From CAZDET01 sp964504335 (GTDB lineage Bacteria; Bacteroidota; Bacteroidia; Chitinophagales; Saprospiraceae), in assembly GCA_964504335.1 (NCBI GenBank), contig CAZDET010000076.1, positions 1-20,706 of the forward strand: a stretch of 20,706 bases of DNA. Direction: 5' to 3'. The notes under the pieces were generated by a model. The model saw nothing but the letters and a program-made list of their open reading frames with translations, ran no database searches and was not told where the DNA came from. The position numbers and the translations under genes were made by a program. Within the stretch, counting starts at the first letter, position 1; each line of letters opens with the position of its first letter. Of the stretch, positions 15,138-20,706 are shown piece after piece.

Positions 15138-15863
15138 ATGACACACCATTACCCGGACACCTACCTGCCCATCAAGTCGTGGGCCGAAGAAGACCGCCCC
15201 CGCGAAAAAATGCTGCTAAAAGGCAAACACAGCCTGACGGAAGCCGAACTAGTAGCCATTTTACTCGGCTCGGGCAATCGACAGGAAAATGCCTTGACCC
15301 TGGCCAAACGACTGCTCGCCAGCGTAGAACAAGACCTGGACGACCTGGCCCGACTCAGCTTGCCGGAGCTGATGAAGTTTTCCGGCATTGGCCAGGCCAA
15401 AGCGGTGGCCATTGCTGCCGCTATGGAGCTGGGCCGCCGCCGTCAGTTGGCGCCTCTGCGCAAGCGGCCGCAGGTGCGCAGCAGCAAAGATGCATATTTA
15501 TCCATCGCCTCGATCATTGCCGATCTCGATCACGAGGAATTTTGGCTGCTGTTACTCAATCGGGCCAATCGCATTCTCGCGCGCGAGCGCATCAGCTCGG
15601 GCGGAACCGCCGGTACCGTAGTCGATGCCAAGCAGGTATTTCGCCGGGCGCTGGAAGTATCTACCTGTACCAGCATCATCCTGGTGCACAACCACCCGAG
15701 CGGCAATCTTCAGCCGAGCGGCAGCGACCTGCAGCTGACGCGCAAATTAGTGCAGGCCGGTCGAAATATCGACGTGCTGGTACTCGATCACCTGATTATC
15801 GGTCAGCGTAGCTACTACAGCTTTGCCGATGAAGGGGTGCTGGAAGATAGCAACGGGTGCTGA
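15138..15863 (+). CDS. radC: RadC/UPF0758 family protein with JAMM domain
   Basis: A 241-residue protein of the RadC family, historically linked to DNA repair although its biochemical role is unsettled. The N-terminal part has a helix-hairpin-helix-like region (LPELMKFSGIGQAKAVAIAAAMELGRR, residues 75-101). The C-terminal JAMM metalloprotease-like fold has ligands His184, His186 and Asp197 in HNHPSGNLQPSGSD. An upstream acidic residue would complete the metal site. Length is typical. The start at 15138 gives MTHHYPDTYLPIKSWAEEDRPREK, the usual opening of the family. It is divergent from rnpA and 77 bases before the exporter gene on the same strand. Confidence 0.95.
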   Translation: MTHHYPDTYLPIKSWAEEDRPREKMLLKGKHSLTEAELVAILLGSGNRQENALTLAKRLLASVEQDLDDLARLSLPELMKFSGIGQAKAVAIAAAMELGRRRQLAPLRKRPQVRSSKDAYLSIASIIADLDHEEFWLLLLNRANRILARERISSGGTAGTVVDAKQVFRRALEVSTCTSIILVHNHPSGNLQPSGSDLQLTRKLVQAGRNIDVLVLDHLIIGQRSYYSFADEGVLEDSNGC

Positions 15864-15940
15864 CAACTTTTTCGAGCCTTTCGGCATTCTTTATGAGTTA
15901 ATCACACCGGTTCGGGCCACCGTTCCGTTACTCCGTTTTC

Positions 15941-17710
15941 ATGTCGAATGGCAAGCAGCAAGGGCAAAAGTTAGATATCCAATTACTCGGGCGAGTCATC
16001 GGACTGGCCCGCCCGTACCGCTTCACCTTCCTTCTGGCGGGTATACTGGCCGTGGTGCTCGCGCCGCTCGCCACCGCCCGCCCGCGCCTGATTCAGGAGA
16101 TGATCGACAACTACGTCTTTGTCAATGACATTCCCGGGCTGACCCGCCTGATGCTGATCCTGATTGGGCTACTCGTGCTGGAATCCGTGTTGCGCTACGT
16201 ATTTATCTACAGTACGAGCTGGCTGGGGCAGGCCGTTATCCGCGACCTGCGGGTGCGGGTCTTCAAACACCTGACCAGCCTGCGGCTGTCCTACTTCGAC
16301 CGGACCCCCATCGGCACCTCCACGACCCGGACCATCAACGATATCGAAACGATCAATCAGGTATTCTCCCAGGGGACGATCCCGATCATTGCCGATGTGC
16401 TATCCATCATCGCGGTGCTGGTGGTCATGTTTACGACCAGCTGGAAGCTAACGCTGATTTGTTTGACGACGATGCCGATGTTGATGATTGCCAGCTACAT
16501 CTTCAAGGAAAAAGTGAAGAAAGCATTCCAGCGAGTCCGCTCCCAGATTCAGCGGATGAATGCCTTTCTGCAGGAGCGCATCAGCGGTATGCGCATCGTG
16601 CAAATCTTCAACGCCGAGGGGCAGGAGGCGCAGAAGTTTCGCTCGATTAATCGGGAATATACCCAGGCCAACCTCGACTCTATTTTGTACTACGCCGTGT
16701 TCTTCCCGGTGGTGGATGTTATTGCGGCCGCTTCCCTGGCGCTGATGGTCTGGTGGGGCGCACGCGACGTGGCGCAGGCGGGAGGTGTTACGCTGGGGGC
16801 ACTCGTGGCCTTTCCGATTTACCTCAATATGCTCTTTCGGCCCATTCGCATGATCGCCGATAAGTTCAATACCTTACAGATGGGCCTCGTAGCCGCCGAC
16901 CGGGTGTTTGCGGTTATCGACAACGATGACCGAATAGAAGATAACGGCACCCTCCGGCCGGAGCGCATCGAAGGACACGTTAAGTTCGACAGGGTCTGGT
17001 TTGCCTATGTGGCCGGCGAATGGGTACTCAAAGACATCAACTTCGAAATCGAGCCCGGCGAAACGCTGGCGATCGTAGGTAGTACCGGCTCCGGAAAAAC
17101 GACCATTATCAATCTGCTCAACCGCTTCTACGAAATTCAAAAAGGGAGCATTGAGGTAGACGGCGTCAACGCCCGCGACTACGATCTGGAAGGATTGCGC
17201 AGCCGCCTCGCCATGGTGTTGCAGGACGTATTCCTGTTCAGCGGCACGGTACTGGAAAACATTACCCTCCGCGACGAAAAAATCAGCCGCGAACAGGTTA
17301 TCGAAAGCGCCAAACTGATCGGTGCCCACGAATTTATTGAAAAACTTCCCGGCGGCTACGATTACCAGGTGATGGAACGCGGAGCGACGCTCAGTATGGG
17401 GCAGCGCCAGCTCATTAGCTTTGTCCGGGCGCTCGTCTTCGACCCCGACATCCTCATTCTGGACGAGGCCACCTCTTCGGTCGATCCCGAAACGGAGTCC
17501 GTTATTCAGTATGCCATCGAGAAGCTAATTGATAAGCGTACGTCCATCATCATCGCCCACCGCTTATCCACCATCCGCAACGCAGACAACATCCTCGTGC
17601 TCAAGAAGGGCGAGGTGTTGGAATACGGTCCCCACGAAGAGCTCCTCAAGATCGAGGATGGTGCCTACCGGTCGCTCTACGAAATGCAGTTTTTGGAAAT
17701 AGCCGAGTAA
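15941..17710 (+). CDS. Type I ABC exporter half-transporter (MsbA/BmrA/YheI-like)
   Basis: A 589-residue half-transporter with an N-terminal six-helix membrane domain (about 1-310) and a C-terminal ATPase. It would act as a homo- or heterodimer to export lipids, drugs or peptides. Walker A is GSTGSGKTT at 380-388, the signature is LSMGQ at 484-488 and Walker B is LILDEATS near 504-511, with the switch histidine in IIAHRLS. The signature differs from canonical LSGGQ, in the same way as the LSVGQ seen in YheI-like exporters. The catalytic Glu after Walker B is present, so the site looks active. The start is the ATG at 15941 (MSNGKQQGQK). No promoter match is seen in the gap after radC, so it may be co-transcribed with radC. 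No substrate can be inferred. Confidence 0.93.
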   Translation: MSNGKQQGQKLDIQLLGRVIGLARPYRFTFLLAGILAVVLAPLATARPRLIQEMIDNYVFVNDIPGLTRLMLILIGLLVLESVLRYVFIYSTSWLGQAVIRDLRVRVFKHLTSLRLSYFDRTPIGTSTTRTINDIETINQVFSQGTIPIIADVLSIIAVLVVMFTTSWKLTLICLTTMPMLMIASYIFKEKVKKAFQRVRSQIQRMNAFLQERISGMRIVQIFNAEGQEAQKFRSINREYTQANLDSILYYAVFFPVVDVIAAASLALMVWWGARDVAQAGGVTLGALVAFPIYLNMLFRPIRMIADKFNTLQMGLVAADRVFAVIDNDDRIEDNGTLRPERIEGHVKFDRVWFAYVAGEWVLKDINFEIEPGETLAIVGSTGSGKTTIINLLNRFYEIQKGSIEVDGVNARDYDLEGLRSRLAMVLQDVFLFSGTVLENITLRDEKISREQVIESAKLIGAHEFIEKLPGGYDYQVMERGATLSMGQRQLISFVRALVFDPDILILDEATSSVDPETESVIQYAIEKLIDKRTSIIIAHRLSTIRNADNILVLKKGEVLEYGPHEELLKIEDGAYRSLYEMQFLEIAE

Positions 17711-17723
17711 CTCTTACTACGTT

Positions 17724-17747
17724 AAGTTCCGCCTTACGGCGGTTCTT
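17724..17747. terminator. Possible bidirectional terminator between convergent genes
   Basis: A perfect stem CCGCC (17729-17733) / GGCGG (17738-17742) encloses TTAC. It is extended outward across a TT/TT mismatch by AAG/CTT. The structure is almost symmetric and lies between the exporter stop (17710) and the convergent cysteine hydrolase stop (17762). Only short T runs follow on either strand, so it is a moderate candidate. Confidence 0.45.
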
Positions 17748-17761
17748 GATGCTTTAAAGGA

Positions 17762-18334
17762 TTAAGTGATTTCCTTTAGCGACTCGATCACCGCTTCTAC
17801 CGAAAGCACAGTAGCAAACTCCTCGTGTAGGCTGGCCAGCGCCGTTTCGTGAATGATTTCTGCGGAAAACTCTTTCCCGCTCGGGCTTTGTTTGCGGAAG
17901 CTGGCAGTGGCATCCGACACGACAATGGTCTCATAGCCAAAATTCCCGGCCATGCGGGTGGTAGTAGAGACGCAGTGGTCGGTGGTTAGCCCCGCGATTA
18001 CGACCTGGGTGATGCCCCGTGCGTCCAGTTGTTCCTTCAAATCGGTACCGATAAAGCCACTGTTCACGTTCTTTTCAATCACGGGCTCGCCGGCAATCGG
18101 CGTAACGGCTTCGTGAAATTCATTCCCCGGCAGTCCTTTCGCCAGCGGCGATCCCGGCGTAGTCGAGCAATGCCGAACGTGAAAAATAGGCCATTGCCGA
18201 GAACGCCAAAACGCCAACAGGCGACCTGCCTGCGCTTCGGCTTGCGGATTGTTGCGTTGGCCGCCCCAGTAGGCAATATCGTCGAATGCCCGCTGGATGT
18301 CGATGAGGAGGAGGGCTGGGGGAGTGGTATTCAT
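17762..18334 (-). CDS. Cysteine hydrolase of the isochorismatase/nicotinamidase-like family
   Basis: A 190-residue cytoplasmic enzyme. The catalytic triad is visible: Asp12 in LLLIDIQRAF, Lys88 in VIEKNVNSGF and Cys121 in GLTTDHCVSTT. The cis-peptide region before the cysteine and the downstream VVSDATASF are also typical. Members hydrolyse isochorismate, nicotinamide, N-carbamoylsarcosine or ureido compounds; the sequence does not tell which. The ATG at 18334 gives MNTTPPALLLIDIQ, which places the first strand and Asp at the usual distance from the start. An ATG at 18364 would add ten residues translated from a repeat array and is less likely. It follows the penicillin-acylase gene on the same strand, 84 bases away. 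Confidence 0.92.
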   Translation of the reverse strand: MNTTPPALLLIDIQRAFDDIAYWGGQRNNPQAEAQAGRLLAFWRSRQWPIFHVRHCSTTPGSPLAKGLPGNEFHEAVTPIAGEPVIEKNVNSGFIGTDLKEQLDARGITQVVIAGLTTDHCVSTTTRMAGNFGYETIVVSDATASFRKQSPSGKEFSAEIIHETALASLHEEFATVLSVEAVIESLKEIT

Positions 18335-18335
18335 G

Positions 18336-18410
18336 TTAGATATTAGACCTTTAGATATTAGCACAAGCTATAAACCTAAGATCTAATATCTACTTTTCTA
18401 AAATCTAATC
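18336..18410. repeat. Heptamer-type repeat arrays in inverted pair between acylase and hydrolase genes
   Basis: TTAGATATTAG occurs at 18336-18346 and again at 18351-18361 (15-base period). On the minus strand, 18410-18379 reads as TAGATTT, TAGAAAAG, TAGATAT, TAGATCT, TAGG, a 7-8-base period. TAGATATTAG (18352-18361) is the exact reverse complement of CTAATATCTA (18383-18392), giving a 10-base stem with a 21-base loop. One side begins a base after the hydrolase start codon; the other ends 8 bases from the acylase stop. Similar AT-rich TAGAT-type strings occur between genes in other Bacteroidota genomes, from memory. Confidence 0.7.
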
Positions 18411-18418
18411 CTTAAAAC

Positions 18419-20602
18419 CTACTCTCCCGGATGATAGGTTGCCGCCGCTCGCGCTTCGACCTCTTCCCGGTAAAATGCGACGTCCTTCCATTGCTGATCA
18501 AGGTAGGGTTGGGCCTGATCGAAGAAATGGGGCGATTCGGGATCACCGCTCTGGCCTCCTACCAGGATGCTTTTGGCGCGCAGGGAGTCGCCGAATTCTA
18601 CGACGGCTACGAAGCTGTTGCCGGAGGTACCGTAAAGCTTTTTGGTGTTGTCAAAGGCCCGCGAACCGTAGGAGGCCAGAGCTCCCCAGCGGCCGGAGGC
18701 GAACCCGACTGGGAGACTGGGAGCCGCGTCGTCGAAGGGGGGGCGAATGGCTCCGGACAGTCGTTGGAGGCGATTGACATCTCCCCAGGGAGTGTTCCAG
18801 GTGTCGAAATCTGCGGTGAGTTGTTCGAGGGTTGTTTGGAAAATGGCGAGTTGGGCTTTGTCCGGCGCTTTGCCGGCGATGTATTCGATCAGGGCCATGC
18901 CGCCCCGGATGCCGTCCGGTCGGGTGCCCTCCCGCGCGTAGGTAAGTCCGTAGAAATGGGCCAGCGTCATGGCAACGGAACGGGTCGATGCGCGGAAATC
19001 CCAGTTCCGAAGGGTATCGATGGCTGCTGCCATTTCGGCATTCGATCCACCCGACCGATCGTAGGCTTCTACCAAGCTGGGAATCAGCACTGCAAATGCG
19101 GGCAAGTAGGGATCGTGCGCCAGCTCGATCAGCGATTCGAGGGTGTGCCCACTGCTCCCTTCCAACAGTTGCTGAGCGTGGATACCGCGGTAGTTCTCGC
19201 GATCGATCGACATGTAGTAGGGATAGTCTTCTTTCTTTGGGCTATTCGTGCCGGCCGCCGTGAAGGGCGTCGAATTGCAGTTTTGAATCCAACCATTCGG
19301 TGGATTGACAATAGTGATAGCCTCTTCGACCGGGTGAAGACCGGTCCAGTCGGTAGCGGGCGTGCTGCCGTCTACCGGTTCGGAGTAATTGAACTGCGTA
19401 TCCCGCCGCGGAATGAAGTTGCCGTGGTAGTAGGCGATGGTGCCGTCGGCATCGGCATATACCGTGTTGTTGGAGGAGTTGGTCAGGCCTTCCATCATGT
19501 TTCGAAACTCCGTGTGGTTGCTTTGCTTGGTACGAGCGTAGGATTGCGAAAGGGCCTCTACGGGTTTCCACATGAGGGAGGTGGCCGTCCACCGGCCGTT
19601 CAGGGCGTGGGTAATGGGGCCGTGGTGCGTGCGGTACATGGGGAAGGTGCGTTCGAGGAGTTGGTCGCCTTCTTTGTACTGTAGGGTTACTTCGAGTTGC
19701 TCCACGGGGCGCTGCTCGCTGCCGTACTGATAGACCAGCTTGCCGTCGTCTTCCGTGGTGGATACCTCCTCTACGAACTCATCGATGACGTCGGTGTAGG
19801 TGGAGGTGTGCATCCAGCCGGTGCGTTCGTTGAAGCCCTGGTAAATAAAGAACTGGCCCCAGGTAATGGCGCCGTAGGCGTTGAGTCCTTCCTCGCTCAC
19901 CATATGGTATTCGCCGCGAAAGTAAAAGGAGGTATGTGGATTGATGAGCAGGAGCGCATGGCCGTTTTCCGTCAGTGAAGGGGCAATGGCAATGCCGTTT
20001 GAGCCACGCGGTTCGGTTTGGAGCGGTTCCGGGGTAGCGGTTGGTGCCTCCGGCATTTCCTCGTAGAAGGCGCGTAGGCGCCTGGTAGAAACGCGTTCGA
20101 TGTCGCCACCGATCGAACCTTCGCTAAAATACATGGGCATCCAGGGCTCAAAACGAGTTAGCAGCGCCGGCTCGACCTCCGGATGCGTAGCGAGGTAGTA
20201 GTTAATCCCATCGGCAAAGGCCTGGCACAGTTTCTTCAGCCAGGGTGGTGCTTCTTCGTAAGCGGCGATGGCTTCTTCGCGGGTCATGAAGAGCCGCGCC
20301 CGTAAATCGCTATACAGGGCTGACTCCCCCTCTACTTCTGCTAAGCGTCCCGTGGCCCAAATGTAGTTGCGTTCCACGCGGTTGAAGTCATCTTCACACT
20401 GGGCGTAAAGCAACCCAAATACGGCATCCGCATCCGTTTGCCCGTAAATATGCGCGACGCCAAAATCGTCGCGAATGATGGTGGTGCGGGCGGCCTGAGC
20501 TTCCCAACGTGCGCGCTCAGTGGCCGCCGACTCCTGCGTACGGCAACTGAAAAGACAACCAAAAAGAAGTAACAAGAAGAGGCCTGAGAAATATTGGTTC
20601 AT
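18419..20602 (-). CDS. Penicillin acylase family (S45) Ntn-hydrolase, lipoprotein
   Basis: A 727-residue precursor of the penicillin G acylase / acyl-homoserine-lactone acylase family, which cleaves amide bonds between an acyl chain and an amine. Self-cleavage would occur between Gly200 and Ser201 (PRGSNGIAIAPS), making Ser201 the new N-terminal nucleophile of the beta chain. Further expected residues are NPH at 221-223 and Asn441 in GWIQNCNSTPF, the oxyanion-hole region. The alpha part opens with TTIIRDDFGVAHIYGQTDADA and FGLLYAQCEDDF, both family hallmarks. The N-terminus is a lipoprotein signal (LFSC, Cys20), so the enzyme is membrane-anchored facing the periplasm. Substrate is unknown: beta-lactam, AHL and cyclic-lipopeptide acylases all share this scaffold. 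The start is the ATG at 20602. No clear promoter is seen in the 104 bases upstream inside the window. Confidence 0.93.
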   Translation of the reverse strand: MNQYFSGLFLLLLFGCLFSCRTQESAATERARWEAQAARTTIIRDDFGVAHIYGQTDADAVFGLLYAQCEDDFNRVERNYIWATGRLAEVEGESALYSDLRARLFMTREEAIAAYEEAPPWLKKLCQAFADGINYYLATHPEVEPALLTRFEPWMPMYFSEGSIGGDIERVSTRRLRAFYEEMPEAPTATPEPLQTEPRGSNGIAIAPSLTENGHALLLINPHTSFYFRGEYHMVSEEGLNAYGAITWGQFFIYQGFNERTGWMHTSTYTDVIDEFVEEVSTTEDDGKLVYQYGSEQRPVEQLEVTLQYKEGDQLLERTFPMYRTHHGPITHALNGRWTATSLMWKPVEALSQSYARTKQSNHTEFRNMMEGLTNSSNNTVYADADGTIAYYHGNFIPRRDTQFNYSEPVDGSTPATDWTGLHPVEEAITIVNPPNGWIQNCNSTPFTAAGTNSPKKEDYPYYMSIDRENYRGIHAQQLLEGSSGHTLESLIELAHDPYLPAFAVLIPSLVEAYDRSGGSNAEMAAAIDTLRNWDFRASTRSVAMTLAHFYGLTYAREGTRPDGIRGGMALIEYIAGKAPDKAQLAIFQTTLEQLTADFDTWNTPWGDVNRLQRLSGAIRPPFDDAAPSLPVGFASGRWGALASYGSRAFDNTKKLYGTSGNSFVAVVEFGDSLRAKSILVGGQSGDPESPHFFDQAQPYLDQQWKDVAFYREEVEARAAATYHPGE

Positions 20603-20706
20603 TGTGTGGGCAATTGATCGGTTTGCTGCTAAGAAACTGATAAATGTGGAGTTCTAGGAGGCCTTTCTCTGATTAGTAGGGCAAACGCATCAAATACCGG
20701 AGGCAA

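Overview
The window looks like chromosomal DNA of a GC-rich member of the Bacteroidota. The evidence is a type IX secretion C-terminal sorting domain on an FG-GAP/ASPIC protein, a close match to the Bacteroidota promoter (TTTG, 19 bases, TAnnTTTG), few Shine-Dalgarno sites, and a seven-helix membrane AraC-type regulator. The gene repertoire would suit the Saprospiria/Lewinella group, but that placement is an inference. There is no sign of a phage, plasmid, insertion sequence, CRISPR array or tRNA/rRNA gene.

Layout. Positions 1-128 (-) hold the first 42 codons of a leucine-rich-repeat protein. Then come a two-domain M16 zinc peptidase (359-3142, -) and an operon of an ABC-F ATPase of Uup type followed by uvrB (7228 to 3312, -). 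Divergent from that operon is a two-gene compatible-solute uptake system (7332-9813, +): an OpuCA-like ATPase and a permease fused to its own substrate-binding domain. Five genes then run on the minus strand from 15051 to 9808: rnpA, a small membrane protein, a di-haem cytochrome c peroxidase/MauG-like lipoprotein, a seven-helix AraC regulator, and a secreted FG-GAP/ASPIC protein. radC and a type I ABC exporter lie on the plus strand (15138-17710). A cysteine hydrolase and a penicillin-acylase-family lipoprotein close the window on the minus strand.

The most striking signal is in the fused permease/binding protein (8287-9813). Its OpuBC/ProX-type binding domain is in circularly permuted order. 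The half that normally ends the protein (EF.GRQDG, GYSTDG, FPPY, LNYQVD) comes directly after the membrane domain. The half that normally begins it (TIGSKNFTEQ, EYTGT, FNNTYA, VSDL) comes last, and the reading frame stops where the other half would usually continue. All the quaternary-amine binding residues I expect are present, so the protein looks intact and functional rather than broken.

A second signal is in the gaps between genes. Three of them hold short-period degenerate repeat arrays that abut or overlap start and stop codons. Two kinds occur: an exact 8-base period (ATTGNCAC-like) at three places, and a 7-8-base period (TAGATAT-like) at one. In two gaps an array next to a stop codon is paired with an inverted array next to the following start codon, so the transcript could fold into a long imperfect hairpin.

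No intergenic stretch exceeds 300 bases. The longest (129-358) is taken up by repeats and a strong terminator hairpin. The gaps 15864-15940 and 20603-20706 show nothing I can name.
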